From positions 310,001 through 374,000 of the forward strand of contig JAHEXI010000002.1 of assembly GCA_023252195.1 (NCBI GenBank): a stretch of 64,000 bases of DNA, read 5' to 3'. The DNA is from Pseudonocardiales bacterium. Lineage in GTDB: Bacteria; Actinomycetota; Actinomycetes; Mycobacteriales; Pseudonocardiaceae. Shown one piece after another: positions 1 through 9,023 of the stretch. The translations under genes and the position numbers were made by a program. Under the pieces are notes generated by a model, which did no database searches, had not been told where the DNA came from, and saw only the letters and a list, made by a program, of their open reading frames with translations. Every line of letters begins with the position of its first letter. Positions within the stretch are counted from its first letter, which is position 1.

Positions 1-1
1 G

Positions 2-1798
2 GACCCGGACAAGCTTCCCACGTTGCGCGGCCAGATCTGGACACTGATCCAGAGTGCCCAGCTGCACCATGATCTCGGCGCGGACGCGCCGCCGGGTGAC
101 GACGCTTTCGACGACTTCGTGCTGCACCTCGACGGCTACCTGTGCGAGATCAAGGACGTGCAGATCCGCGACGGCCTGCACGTGCTGGGCCGCGCCCCCG
201 AGGGTGCTGAGCTGGTCAATGACGTACTGGCGGTGCTGCGAGCGCGCCAGGTGTTCGGCTCGGGACAGCCGCTGCCGGGGTTGCGCGCGGCCATCGCGGC
301 GTGCATCGGCTCAGACGACGAGCAGGGCTCGCTCGCTGACGTCGACCACCTGGAGGAACTGGCCCGCACGCTCGTGCAGGGCACCCTGGCAGCTGGGTGG
401 GACCCCGCGAAGGTGCCCGCGGTGGTCGCCGAGGTGTTGGGGGAACCGGATGCCGGGGTGGTCGCCGTACTGCAGTTCGCGTGCACCGAGCTGGTCCCTC
501 GCCTGGCCGGCACCCCGGCCGAGATCACCAATGTGCTGCGGGCCCTGGACGGCCGGTTCATCGAGCCGGGGCCCTCGGGCTCCCCGACCCGTGGTCTGGT
601 CTCGGTGCTCCCGACCGGACGCAACTTCTACTCCGTGGATCCGAAGTCGATCCCGACCCGCAACGCCTTCGACGTGGGCACCGCGCTGGCCGATTCGTTA
701 CTCGAGCGCCACCGCGCCGACACCGGTGACTGGCCTGCCTCAGTGGGTCTGACCATTTGGGGCACCAGCGCCATGCGTACCCAAGGCGACGACATCGCCG
801 AGGTGCTGGCGCTCCTGGGGGTGCGTCCGACCTGGGACGACGCCTCCCGCCGGGTCACCGGCCTGGAGGTGGTCGGGCTCGATGAGCTCGGCAGGCCCCG
901 CATCGACGTGGTGCTCCGCATCTCCGGCTTCTTCCGGGACGCGTTCCCGCACGTGGTCGCGTTACTCGACGACGCGATCGCGGCCGTCGCGAGGTTGGAG
1001 GAGCCGGCGGCGCGCAACTTCGTCGCCGCGCACTACCGGGCTGATCTGGCGGCGCACGGCGACGACCGGCGGGCCCGCACCCGGATCTTCGGTTCCAAGC
1101 CGGGCGCGTACGGCGCGGGCCTGCTGCCGCTGATCGACAGCCGGCAGTGGCGTACCGACGCCGATCTCGCCGAGGTCTACGCCACCTGGGGCGGTTACGC
1201 CTACGGGCGAGGGCTCGACGGTGCTGCGGCGCGTGGCGATATGGAGCACGTTTTCCGGCGCATCACGGTGGCCGCCAAGAACGTCGACACCCGGGAACAT
1301 GACATCGCCGATTCCGACGACTACTTCCAGTATCACGGCGGAATGGTCGCGATGGTGCGCTCGTTGACCGGGAGCAATCCGGCGGCCTACGTCGGTGACT
1401 CCGCGATACCGCACGCGGTGAAGACCCGTTCACTGGCCGAGGAGACCCGCCGGGTATTCCGCTCCCGTGTGGTCAACCCGCGGTGGATCGCCGCCATGCA
1501 ACGGCACGGCTACAAGGGCGCTTTCGAATTGGCCGCGACCGTGGACTACCTGTTCGGCTTCGACGCCACCGCAGGCGTGGTCGAGGACTGGATGTATCAC
1601 CAGCTCGCCGAGTCCTACATCTTCGATTCCGGCGTGCAGCAGTTCCTGCGGAAATCCAATCCGTGGGCACTGCGCGGAATGACCGAGCGGCTGCTTGAGG
1701 CCGCTGACCGGGGCCTGTGGGCCGAACCCGATCCCGCCGATCTCGACGCGCTTCGGGCGATTTACCTCGACCTCGAGGGTGATCTGGAGGGGCCGTGA
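2..1798 (+). CDS. cobN: Cobaltochelatase subunit CobN, 5' end outside window
   Basis: This is the C-terminal part (about 599 residues) of CobN, the large subunit of the ATP-dependent cobaltochelatase that inserts cobalt into hydrogenobyrinic acid a,c-diamide in the aerobic cobalamin route. The frame is open to the left edge and reads DPDKLPTLRGQIWTLIQ, a typical internal CobN segment. CobN/BchH hallmarks include the QLHHDLG and FQYHGGMVAMV stretches, a DYLFGFDATAGVVEDWMY region and the end LRAIYLDLEGDLEGP. It stops 4 bp from a convergent gene. CobN normally works with CobS/CobT or ChlI/ChlD-like AAA+ subunits, and a ChlI/ChlD-type gene lies nearby at 3201-5153. The identification is firm; only the N-terminus is missing. 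Confidence 0.96.
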   Translation, partial: DPDKLPTLRGQIWTLIQSAQLHHDLGADAPPGDDAFDDFVLHLDGYLCEIKDVQIRDGLHVLGRAPEGAELVNDVLAVLRARQVFGSGQPLPGLRAAIAACIGSDDEQGSLADVDHLEELARTLVQGTLAAGWDPAKVPAVVAEVLGEPDAGVVAVLQFACTELVPRLAGTPAEITNVLRALDGRFIEPGPSGSPTRGLVSVLPTGRNFYSVDPKSIPTRNAFDVGTALADSLLERHRADTGDWPASVGLTIWGTSAMRTQGDDIAEVLALLGVRPTWDDASRRVTGLEVVGLDELGRPRIDVVLRISGFFRDAFPHVVALLDDAIAAVARLEEPAARNFVAAHYRADLAAHGDDRRARTRIFGSKPGAYGAGLLPLIDSRQWRTDADLAEVYATWGGYAYGRGLDGAAARGDMEHVFRRITVAAKNVDTREHDIADSDDYFQYHGGMVAMVRSLTGSNPAAYVGDSAIPHAVKTRSLAEETRRVFRSRVVNPRWIAAMQRHGYKGAFELAATVDYLFGFDATAGVVEDWMYHQLAESYIFDSGVQQFLRKSNPWALRGMTERLLEAADRGLWAEPDPADLDALRAIYLDLEGDLEGP

Positions 1799-1802
1799 GC
1801 AT

Positions 1803-2696
1803 TCAGTGCCCATTGGCGCTGAAATGCATGAAATCCACCGGCGCCGACCACCGCCCACCCCATTTCCAGCCGGCCGACTCGAATGCGGTCACCGCCACGC
1901 CGCCGTCGAGCACCATGCCTGAGCGCGCCCAGTCCCGGTCGAGATAGGACGACGCCAGCTCGGGCAACACCAGATCGCCTTTGACCGACGGGTTGTTGAA
2001 CGGGTTGAGGTCGATGGCCAACCCGTAGGCGTTGGCCGACCACTGGGTCTGACCGCGGGTTTGGCGACAGACAAAGGCGCTGGTGTTGTTGCCGTCCCCG
2101 GTCGGCGGCAACTTCAGCTCGGCTTCGGTTGTGATCCGCATCTCCTCGATGGGAAAGCCGGCAGCGTAGAGCCGCTTGAAAACACCCACCACGGTCTGCG
2201 CGACATCGGCGTTCACCAGCACCTCGCCGGTGTGCGCGCGGGCGTCAAAGCCGCGGAAAGACATGGTGAGGTAACGCAGTTGCTCGGGTTTCACCGGACA
2301 TATTGGTTTCCAGGTGCTACGGGCCAACACCTCGGGAGGCACCGGGCTGATCGTCGACTGGAACGAGGTCGAGGTGGGTGGCGCAAGCAGATCGACGGTG
2401 GCCAGCCGCCGGTCTATCAGCGCCGCAGGCGTGGACCGCGCTATCCCGAACCCATCCGGACGCCGCGGCAGCGGCATGGCTCCCAACACCCACGCAGCCA
2501 CCGGGCCGGGCGCGGTGGCGGGGGTCACCGGTTGCCGGGGGACGGGCCGGGTCGAAGTCTGCGCGGCTGATGCAGGAGTGTGCTGGCCGATGCGGACCTG
2601 CTGGATAACGGTGCCACCAGCTACCAGTAAGGCACCCACGAACAGCCAAACCAGGGTCCACCTCAGAGTGAGCTGCCGGGACCGATGGGGCGTCAC
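1803..2696 (-). CDS. M15-family D-Ala-D-Ala carboxypeptidase-like protein, membrane anchored, one zinc ligand replaced
   Basis: The 297-residue protein has one N-terminal hydrophobic segment (about 11-31, WTLVWLFVGALLVAGG), so the rest is expected outside the membrane. The C-terminal third matches the M15 (VanY/LdcB-like) peptidase fold with WSANAYGLAIDLNPFNNP (about 219-236) and DFMHFS near 288-293. In this family the zinc is normally held by His, Asp and His in SxHxxGxAxD and DxMHF. Here the first His position is Asn222 (codon AAC); Asp229 and His291 remain. It may therefore be an inactive cell-wall-binding relative or use altered metal binding. It converges on cobN, 4 bp away, and is divergent from the following acetyltransferase. 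Confidence 0.85.
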   Translation of the reverse strand: MTPHRSRQLTLRWTLVWLFVGALLVAGGTVIQQVRIGQHTPASAAQTSTRPVPRQPVTPATAPGPVAAWVLGAMPLPRRPDGFGIARSTPAALIDRRLATVDLLAPPTSTSFQSTISPVPPEVLARSTWKPICPVKPEQLRYLTMSFRGFDARAHTGEVLVNADVAQTVVGVFKRLYAAGFPIEEMRITTEAELKLPPTGDGNNTSAFVCRQTRGQTQWSANAYGLAIDLNPFNNPSVKGDLVLPELASSYLDRDWARSGMVLDGGVAVTAFESAGWKWGGRWSAPVDFMHFSANGH

Positions 2697-2733
2697 CCCG
2701 CCACGATGTCAGACCTTCTGGTAGGCAGGAGCG

Positions 2734-3198
2734 GTGGGCAACACAGTGCTACACCGCCGGCTCGCTGCCGACCTGTCGACCGCCATGATCTACGCCCTAC
2801 TGCGCCTGCGGGTCGAGGTGTTCGTAGTCGAGCTGGGCTGTGTGTATCAGGAGCTCGACGGGCATGACCTGGATCGGACCACCCGGCACTACTGGCTCGC
2901 GCCCGATGGTGCGATCGAACAGCCGCAGGCCACTCTGCGGCTGTTGGAGCCCACCGACGGCCACTTCCGGATCGGCCGGATCTGCACTGCCCGGCAGGCC
3001 CGTCGCCAAGGTGGGCTCCGGCGGCTGCTCGAAGCGGCCCTGGCCGAGGTAGGCGATAGGCCCTGCGTGCTCGACGCGCAGCTCGACTGCGTCGAGCTTT
3101 TCGGTTCATTCGGTTTCGTGATCGACGGGCCGAAGTTCACTGAGGACGGCATCCAGCTCGTGCCGATGCGCCGCGCCGCGTCGGCACGAGTCCGCTGA
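2734..3198 (+). CDS. GNAT-family acetyltransferase (ElaA-like)
   Basis: A 154-residue single-domain acetyltransferase of the ElaA-like GNAT group. It has the [14 protein letters not shown] opening typical of ElaA proteins, a central beta strand and acetyl-CoA loop region ([19 protein letters not shown], about 86-104) and a C-terminal [14 protein letters not shown] segment. The acetyl acceptor is unknown. The GTG start at 2734 was chosen because it is the first start in frame and lies just after the divergent M15 gene. The stop is 2 bp before the chelatase gene, so the two are probably co-transcribed. The same GNAT-chelatase-cobO-cobB order is known from mycobacteria. Confidence 0.88.
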   Translation: MGNTVLHRRLAADLSTAMIYALLRLRVEVFVVELGCVYQELDGHDLDRTTRHYWLAPDGAIEQPQATLRLLEPTDGHFRIGRICTARQARRQGGLRRLLEAALAEVGDRPCVLDAQLDCVELFGSFGFVIDGPKFTEDGIQLVPMRRAASARVR

Positions 3199-3200
3199 CC

Positions 3201-5153
3201 ATGAGTGCCGCCCGATATCCGTTCTCCGCGATCGTCGGGCACGACGATCTCCGGTTGGCGTTGCTGCTCAACGCTGTGCATCCAGGGATCGGTGGGGTGC
3301 TGGTCCGCGGCGAGAAGGGCACCGCGAAATCCACCGTGGTCCGGGCGCTTTCCGCGCTGCTACCCGCGGTGACCGCGGTACCAGGTTGCCGCTTCGGGTG
3401 TGACCCGACGGCCCCCGATTCCACCTGCCCGGACGGCCCGCACACCGCGGTAGCGGGACAGCTGATCCGGCCGGCCCGGTTGGTCGAGCTCCCGGTCGGC
3501 GCCACCGAGGACCGCCTGGTGGGCTCGCTGGATCTGCAGCGCGCGCTGACTGAGGGCGTCTCGGCGTACCAGCCCGGTCTGCTGGCCGCGGCCCACCGCG
3601 GGGTGCTCTACGTCGACGAGGTCAACCTGCTACCCGACCATCTCGTCGACGTGCTCCTCGACGCCGCCGCGATGGGTCGCGCGCACGTAGAACGCGACGG
3701 TGTGTCGGTCTCGCATGCCGCGTCGTTCCTGCTGGTCGGCACGATGAATCCAGAAGAGGGTGAACTACGCCCGCAGCTGCTGGATCGCTTCGGGCTCACC
3801 GTCGAGGTGGCGGCGTCCCGTGACGTCGACACGCGGGCCGAAGTGATCCGCCGGCGGCTGCGTTACGAGGCGGACCCAGCTGTTTTCGCAGCGGTGTGGC
3901 ATCCCGAGGATGCCGCACTCGCCAATCGGATCACGGTGGCCCGGGCGGCGTTGCCTGGTGTGGTGCTGCCTGATGGCGAACTGCGTCGGATCGCCGCGGT
4001 GTGCGCCGCGTTCGAGGTGGACGGGATGCGTGCCGATCTGGTGCTGGCCCGCACTGCCATGGCTCACGCCGCCTGGCGCGGCGCCGCCGCGGTGGGCGAG
4101 GAGGACATCCGGGTCGCGGCGATACTGGCGTTACCGCACCGCCGTCGCCGTGACCCCTTCGACCAGCCCGGCCTAGACAGCGAGCAGCTAGAGAACGCTC
4201 TGAGCACCCAAGACCAACCCCCGCCCGACCCCCCCGACCCTCCCACCAACGGCGGGTCCCCTCCCGACATGGGGACATATCGGGGTAATTCGGCACCCAA
4301 TAACCCCGATATGTCCCCATGTCGGGGCGATAGCCCGGCACCCGCACCGGGGGTGTTTCGGGCGCGGTTGTTGGCGGTGCCTGGGGTAGGGGCTGGGGTT
4401 CCTGGGCGGCGGTCGGCTGCTCGGACGAGTGTCGGGCGGATGATCCGTGCGTCCGTCTCCGCCGGCAGCGGGTTGCACCTGCTGGGCACGCTGGCCGCTG
4501 CCGCGCCGCACCAGCGCGACCGCGGGCGCAGCGGCCCTGGCCTGCTGGTGTTCCGGGCCGATATTCGGCGGGCGGTGCGGGTGGGGCAGGAGTCCAACCT
4601 GGTGCTGTTCGCCGTCGACGCGTCCGGCTCGATGGCGGCCCGCACCCGGATGTCCGCGGTGACCGGCGCGGTGCTGTCCCTGCTGCGCGACGCCTATCAG
4701 CGCCGCGACAAGGTAGGGCTGATCAGCTTCCGGGGCACCGAGGCGGAGCTGCTGCTACCACCGACGTCGGCGGTGGATGCCGCTGCTGCCCGGTTGACCG
4801 CGTTGCGCACTGGGGGGCGTACGCCGTTGGCCGCCGGGCTGGTGCGCTCGGCTCGGGTGCTGGCTGCCGAGCGGCTGCGCGATCCCGACCGGCGGGCGTT
4901 GCTCGTGGTGCTCACCGACGGCCGGGCGACGCACGGCGGGATGGACGCCGCGCTGGCCGCGGCCGCTCTACTGCGCCGCGACGGCGTCGCGTCGATTGTG
5001 GTGGACTGCGAGTCCGGGCCGGTCCGGTTGGGACTTCCCGACCGGCTCGCGGTCGCGCTAGGAGGTGGGTGCGTGCGGCTGGCGGAGCTGTCCGCCGACG
5101 CGGTGGCCGGAGTCGTTCGCGCTGCCAGATCTGCCGCTAGATCCGTTGCCTGA
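3201..5153 (+). CDS. Magnesium/cobalt chelatase-like AAA+ and VWA protein (ChlI-ChlD fusion)
   Basis: The 650-residue protein joins a ChlI-type AAA+ ATPase (about 1-330; Walker [10 protein letters not shown] at 37-45, Walker [10 protein letters not shown] near 136-144) to a ChlD-type von Willebrand A domain (about 460-650; MIDAS motif DASGSMA near 473). Proteins of this design power or assist CobN-type cobalt insertion. The linker (about 335-450) is rich in Pro and Gly and contains a 64-bp palindromic repeat translated in frame at about residues 355-376. The gene follows the GNAT gene by 2 bp and precedes cobO by 12 bp, which supports a role in cobalamin synthesis. Which metal it serves is inferred from context, not shown. 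Confidence 0.92.
   Translation: MSAARYPFSAIVGHDDLRLALLLNAVHPGIGGVLVRGEKGTAKSTVVRALSALLPAVTAVPGCRFGCDPTAPDSTCPDGPHTAVAGQLIRPARLVELPVGATEDRLVGSLDLQRALTEGVSAYQPGLLAAAHRGVLYVDEVNLLPDHLVDVLLDAAAMGRAHVERDGVSVSHAASFLLVGTMNPEEGELRPQLLDRFGLTVEVAASRDVDTRAEVIRRRLRYEADPAVFAAVWHPEDAALANRITVARAALPGVVLPDGELRRIAAVCAAFEVDGMRADLVLARTAMAHAAWRGAAAVGEEDIRVAAILALPHRRRRDPFDQPGLDSEQLENALSTQDQPPPDPPDPPTNGGSPPDMGTYRGNSAPNNPDMSPCRGDSPAPAPGVFRARLLAVPGVGAGVPGRRSAARTSVGRMIRASVSAGSGLHLLGTLAAAAPHQRDRGRSGPGLLVFRADIRRAVRVGQESNLVLFAVDASGSMAARTRMSAVTGAVLSLLRDAYQRRDKVGLISFRGTEAELLLPPTSAVDAAAARLTALRTGGRTPLAAGLVRSARVLAAERLRDPDRRALLVVLTDGRATHGGMDAALAAAALLRRDGVASIVVDCESGPVRLGLPDRLAVALGGGCVRLAELSADAVAGVVRAARSAARSVA
4263..4326. repeat. 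64-bp in-frame palindromic element, copy 1
   Basis: Two perfect 24-bp inverted arms (4263-4286 and 4303-4326) enclose a 16-bp loop. The left arm contains ACATGGGGACATATCGGGG. The element sits inside the chelatase linker and is translated as PDMGTYRG, a loop of about six residues, then PDMSPCRG. A second 64-bp copy lies at 28550-28613 with nearly identical arms, a different loop and the same reading frame. Because it is inside an uninterrupted gene it cannot be a terminator. A dispersed mobile palindrome tolerated in protein linkers fits best. Confidence 0.85.
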
Positions 5154-5165
5154 ACGGAGGTTCGC

Positions 5166-5780
5166 ATGCCCCAAGGTGTACCGGTCGCCGTCCCCGATGA
5201 CGGGCTGTCAACCCGACAGCGGCGTCATCGGCCGCTGCTGATCGTCCACACCGGAGCGATGAAGGGCAAGTCCACAGCCGCGTTCGGCTTGGCGTTGCGG
5301 GGTTGGAGCGCCGGCTGGTCCATCGGGGTGTTCCAGTTCGTCAAGTCCGCGAAGTGGAAAGTGGGGGAGCAGGCCGCGTTCCAGGCGCTGCATGACGTGC
5401 ACCAGCGGACCGGGCAAGGCGGGCCGGTCGAGTGGCACAAGATGGGCGAGGGCTGGTCCTGGGCGCGCAAGCAGGGCAGTGCCGAGGACCACGCCGCCGC
5501 CGCGGCGCAGGGGTGGACGGAGATCACCCGCCGGCTGGCCGAGCAGGTGCACGACCTGTATGTGCTCGACGAGTTCAGCTACCCGCTGCACTGGGGCTGG
5601 GTGGACACCGACGAGGTGGTGGCCACGCTGGCCGACCGACCCGGCCGGCAGCACGTCGTGATCACTGGCCGCAACGCCCCACCTGCGCTGCTTGACGCCG
5701 CTGATCTGGTGGTGGAGATGACGAAGATCAAGCACCCGATGGACGCGGGCCAGAAAGGCCAGCGCGGAATTGAGTGGTAA
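5166..5780 (+). CDS. cobO: Cob(I)yrinic acid a,c-diamide adenosyltransferase
   Basis: A 204-residue CobO/CobA-type ATP:corrinoid adenosyltransferase, which attaches the adenosyl group to cob(I)yrinic acid a,c-diamide. The P-loop-like TGAMKGKST lies at about 29-37. Family segments include GVFQFVKSAKWKVGE, WHKMGEGWSW, YVLDEFSYPLHWGW and VVEMTKIKHPMDAGQKGQRGIEW at the end. Length and motif order are normal for the family. ATG at 5166 follows an upstream AACGGAGG ribosome site. Its last codons overlap the longest cobB frame, and the stop lies 7 bp before the cobB palindrome. Confidence 0.96.
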   Translation: MPQGVPVAVPDDGLSTRQRRHRPLLIVHTGAMKGKSTAAFGLALRGWSAGWSIGVFQFVKSAKWKVGEQAAFQALHDVHQRTGQGGPVEWHKMGEGWSWARKQGSAEDHAAAAAQGWTEITRRLAEQVHDLYVLDEFSYPLHWGWVDTDEVVATLADRPGRQHVVITGRNAPPALLDAADLVVEMTKIKHPMDAGQKGQRGIEW

Positions 5781-7146
5781 ACCGCTCGTGAGTGGGAAAC
5801 AGTGTTATAACACTGTTTCCCACTCACGGCTGGTCGTCGCGGCGCCCGCATCGGGCGCTGGCAAGACCACGGTGGCCACCGGGTTGATGGCCGCGCTGTG
5901 GCGCCGGGGCACCACGATGGCTGGGTTCAAGGTCGGCCCGGACTACATCGACCCCGGCTACCACGCGCTGGCGACCGGGCGACCCGGCCGTAATCTCGAT
6001 CCGGTGCTGGTCGGTGAGCAGCGCATCGCGCCGCTGGCCGCCTACGGCGCTGCCGGAGCGCAGGTTGCGATCGTCGAGGGCGTGATGGGCCTGTTCGACG
6101 GCCGCACCGGGACTGCTGGCTACGGCTCGACGGCGCACGTCGCGGCCCTGCTGGGGGCCCCGGTGCTGCTGGTCGTCGACGTGCGCGGCCAGGGTCGCAG
6201 CCTCGCCGCGCTGCTGCACGGGTTCCGGTCCTTCGACGACAGCGTCCGGATCGCCGGGGTGGTACTCAACCGGGTCGGCTCGGCGGGCCATGAGCAGGTC
6301 TGCCGGCAGGCCTGCGTCGAGGTGGGTCTGCCGGTGCTCGGTGCGCTGCGCCGGGATGACGCGCTGGCGGTGCCGTCGCGGCACTTGGGTCTGGTCACTG
6401 CCGCCGAACACGCCACCGCGGCGGGCGTGGTGACCCGTTGGGCCGACGCGGTGGCCGCCCAAGTTGACCTGGACGCGGTGGTCTCGCTCGCCGCGCCGGC
6501 GCAGGCGGTCACGCGTTGGGAACCGGACGCTGAGGTTGTTGAGGTGACCGGGAAGCCGGTAGTCGCGGTGGCCGCAGGACCGGCGTTCACCTTCGGCTAT
6601 CCCGAGCACGCCGAACTGCTCGCCGCGGCCGGAGCCGAGGTCGTGGGCTTCGACCCGCTGCGTGATGAGTCGCTGCCGCCGGGTACCGCCGGTCTGGTGC
6701 TGCCCGGCGGATTCCCGGAGTGCCACACCGAGGCGCTGTCGGGCAACGTCGCACTGCGGGCGCAGATCGCCGCCCTGGCCCATCGCGGCGCCCCGGTGCA
6801 CGCCGAATGCGGTGGACTGATGTACCTGTGTCGCTCAGTCGACGGCGCACCGATGTGCGGCGTGCTCGACGCCGAGGCGGCGATGACCGGGCATCTCGTG
6901 CTGGGCTACCGCGACGCGGTGGCGTTGCGCGACTCGGTGCTGCACCCGGCTGGCGCACGGGTCAGCGGTCACGAGTTCCACCGCACCACCGTCACGCCCC
7001 GCGCGGGCGAGGCCGCCTGGGCGTGGACGGGCGCGCAGCCCGAGGGGTTCGTCCACGGCGGGGTACACGCATCGTTCCTGCATACCCACCCGGTCGCGCA
7101 TCCAGCAGCGGTGGCACGCTTTGTGGCGAGCTGTCTGAAGGGTTAG
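5770..7146 (+). CDS. cobB: Hydrogenobyrinic/cobyrinic acid a,c-diamide synthase
   Basis: The 458-residue glutamine-dependent amidotransferase amidates the a and c side chains of the corrin ring. It has an N-terminal ATPase domain (P-loop APASGAGKTT at about 25-34), DYIDPGYH and EGVMGLFDG, then a type I glutaminase domain with LPGGFPE and the nucleophile in HAECGGLMYL (Cys near 346). Possible starts are TTG 5770, overlapping cobO, or GTG 5788. Both lie before or at a perfect 42-bp palindrome (5787-5828), so VSGKQCYNTVSHSR is translated either way; no ATG, GTG or TTG lies between the palindrome and the P-loop. The extra N-terminal peptide looks like an insertion and should not touch the catalytic core. 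Confidence 0.95.
   Translation: MSGKPLVSGKQCYNTVSHSRLVVAAPASGAGKTTVATGLMAALWRRGTTMAGFKVGPDYIDPGYHALATGRPGRNLDPVLVGEQRIAPLAAYGAAGAQVAIVEGVMGLFDGRTGTAGYGSTAHVAALLGAPVLLVVDVRGQGRSLAALLHGFRSFDDSVRIAGVVLNRVGSAGHEQVCRQACVEVGLPVLGALRRDDALAVPSRHLGLVTAAEHATAAGVVTRWADAVAAQVDLDAVVSLAAPAQAVTRWEPDAEVVEVTGKPVVAVAAGPAFTFGYPEHAELLAAAGAEVVGFDPLRDESLPPGTAGLVLPGGFPECHTEALSGNVALRAQIAALAHRGAPVHAECGGLMYLCRSVDGAPMCGVLDAEAAMTGHLVLGYRDAVALRDSVLHPAGARVSGHEFHRTTVTPRAGEAAWAWTGAQPEGFVHGGVHASFLHTHPVAHPAAVARFVASCLKG
5787..5828. repeat. Perfect 42-bp palindrome at the start of cobB
   Basis: The two halves meet without a loop at a central TTATAA. The left half reads GTGAGTGGGAAACAGTGTTA after a leading C, and the right half is its exact reverse complement. 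It contains no in-frame stop and is translated as the first residues of CobB. A related direct half-site, TGAGTGGTAAAC at 5771-5782, overlaps the cobO stop and matches TGAGTGGGAAAC inside the palindrome at 11 of 12 positions. It could be a mobile palindrome or a regulator site; no second copy was found in this window. Confidence 0.85.
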
Positions 7147-7155
7147 GTCGACACC

Positions 7156-7881
7156 GTGGAGCTGATCGGGATCGGGGTGGGTCCAGGGGACCCGGATCTG
7201 CTGACCGTTGCCGCAGTCCGCGAGCTGTCGCACGCCGGACGGATCTTCGTGCCGGTGATGGCCACGGACGTCGCGGGCCGCGCGGAGGCCGTCGTGCGGG
7301 CGCATCTGACGCACAACCGGCTGGAGCGGCTGGTGTTCGCCCTCAATGACGACGTCGCCGGGTCGCAGCGCCGGCGCCACGACTGTTGGGACGCCGCGGC
7401 CGCGCGGGTGGTGGCGCACCTGCGCGAGCACGGCGGCAGCGCCGCCTTCGCCACCCTCGGTGACCCGTCGGTGTACTCCACCTTCGGTTACCTCGCCAAG
7501 ACGATCCGCGAGCTGCTGCCCGACATCCGGATCCGCACCGTGCCGGGCATCACCGCGATGCAGGCCGCCGCCAGCGCCGCTGGCTTGACCCTGGTCGAAG
7601 GATCCGAACCGCTCACGCTGCTCCCGCTGACCCGCGATCTCGCCGCCTTGGATGAGGCGCTGGCTGGGGGTGGCGCGGTCGTCGCCTACAAGGGTGGCCG
7701 CCGGTTGGTGCAGCTACGCGAACGGATCGCCGCCGCCGGGGCGCTGGACCGCGCCTGGTGCGCCGAGCACATCGGCACGCCCGACGAGCGGATCACCCGG
7801 TTGGCGGAAACCGACTCCGCGGCTTACCTGTCGACGGTGGTGGTCCTGCCGCCGCGCAGCAGCAGAGGTGCGCAGCTATGA
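7156..7881 (+). CDS. cobI: Precorrin-2 C20-methyltransferase
   Basis: A 241-residue tetrapyrrole methylase that transfers a methyl group from S-adenosylmethionine to C20 of precorrin-2 (CobI/CbiL). Family features are the N-terminal IGIGVGPGDPDLLTVAAVREL, the cofactor loop FATLGDPSVYSTF, VPGITAMQAAAS and VVAYKGGRRLVQL. The GTG start at 7156 lies 9 bp after the cobB stop. The stop overlaps the cbiD start as ATGA, indicating translational coupling. The DPSVYSTF and PGITAMQAAAS signatures separate it from the other tetrapyrrole methylases in the window. Confidence 0.94.
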   Translation: MELIGIGVGPGDPDLLTVAAVRELSHAGRIFVPVMATDVAGRAEAVVRAHLTHNRLERLVFALNDDVAGSQRRRHDCWDAAAARVVAHLREHGGSAAFATLGDPSVYSTFGYLAKTIRELLPDIRIRTVPGITAMQAAASAAGLTLVEGSEPLTLLPLTRDLAALDEALAGGGAVVAYKGGRRLVQLRERIAAAGALDRAWCAEHIGTPDERITRLAETDSAAYLSTVVVLPPRSSRGAQL

Positions 7882-9023
7882 CCGACGGGCCGCCGCTGCG
7901 TGAGCCGGACCTGCCCCGGACCGCGAAGATGCGCCCGCACGCACTGCGTACCGGGTTCAGCACCGGTGCCTGCGCAGCGGCGGCGGCCAAGGCCGCGGCG
8001 GCAGCGCTGAGCGGTACCCGGATGTCCACGGTGAACATCGGGTTCCCTTCGGGGGATCGGCACACCTTCACCGTCGAATCGCTGCGTTGCCAGGGGGCCA
8101 CCGCCACCGCCGTCGTGATCAAGGATGCCGGTGACGACCCTGACGTCACGCACGGCGCGCACCTGACGGTGACCGTCGCCTGGCGCAGCGACGGCGAGGT
8201 GGTGCTCTACGGCGGCGAGGGCGTGGGTGTCGTGACCCAACGTGGATTAGGCTTGCCAGTCGGGCAGCCGGCGATCAACCCGGTACCCCGCCAGATGATC
8301 ACCGAGGCGGTGTGGGAGGCGTCCGGCGGGCGGGGCGCGGATGTGACGATCAGCGTGCCCGGCGGGGAGCAGATGGCCCGCAAGACCACCAACCGCCGGT
8401 TGGGCATCGAGGGTGGGATCTCCATCCTGGGCACCACCGGCATCGTCCGCCCGTTCTCCACCGCCTCCTGGCGTGCCTCGGTGGAGCAGGCGGTGTCGGT
8501 GATGGCCGCCCAAGGTGTGCCGACGCTGGTGCTCGCCACCGGCGGACGTACCGAGCGGGGCGCGATGCGGCTGCTGCCGCACCTGCCGGAGGTGGCGTTC
8601 GTGGAGGTCGGCGACTTCACTGGGGCGGCGCTGCGCCGCGCGGTGGAGCACGGACTGACCGAGGTGGTGTTCGTCGGCATGATCGGCAAGTTGACCAAGC
8701 TGGCGTCCGGCGTCCTGATGACTCACTACACCAAGTCTAAAGTGGACACGGGTCTGCTGGCGGAGATCACCGCCGCGCACGGCGGCGACCCGGCGGACAT
8801 CGCGGAGATCCGCGACGCGCCGACCGCCCGCCGGGCCTATGAGATCTGGGAGGCCAGCGGGTTGCTGCGAGCGTGCGGGGATGATGTCTGCGCTCGGGTG
8901 GCGGATACGTTGCACCGGTTCAGCGCCGAGGTCGGGCGCCCGCTGCACGCGAATGCAGCCATGGTCGACTTCACTGGGAAGCGTGTGGTGGCCGCGACCG
9001 TGCCGGACTGGGTTTCAGAGTGA
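7878..9023 (+). CDS. cbiD: Cobalt-precorrin-5B C1-methyltransferase
   Basis: CbiD catalyses C1 methylation during ring contraction in the early-cobalt (anaerobic-type) pathway. The 381-residue protein carries the signature LRTGFSTGACAAAAAKAA (about 23-40), IKDAGDDPDVTHGA, GGRGADVTISVPGG and VFVGMIGKLTKLASG. The open frame extends upstream, but ATG 7878 was chosen because it forms a 4-base ATGA overlap with cobI and begins just before the conserved domain. Its stop overlaps the cobL start as GTGA. Its presence beside CobN-type chelatase genes is one sign of a mixed pathway. Confidence 0.95.
   Translation: MTDGPPLREPDLPRTAKMRPHALRTGFSTGACAAAAAKAAAAALSGTRMSTVNIGFPSGDRHTFTVESLRCQGATATAVVIKDAGDDPDVTHGAHLTVTVAWRSDGEVVLYGGEGVGVVTQRGLGLPVGQPAINPVPRQMITEAVWEASGGRGADVTISVPGGEQMARKTTNRRLGIEGGISILGTTGIVRPFSTASWRASVEQAVSVMAAQGVPTLVLATGGRTERGAMRLLPHLPEVAFVEVGDFTGAALRRAVEHGLTEVVFVGMIGKLTKLASGVLMTHYTKSKVDTGLLAEITAAHGGDPADIAEIRDAPTARRAYEIWEASGLLRACGDDVCARVADTLHRFSAEVGRPLHANAAMVDFTGKRVVAATVPDWVSE

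Noticed and set aside
5787-5828. Rho-independent terminator between cobO and cobB
   Set aside because: The palindrome has no loop and no T-tract, and it lies inside the cobB reading frame.
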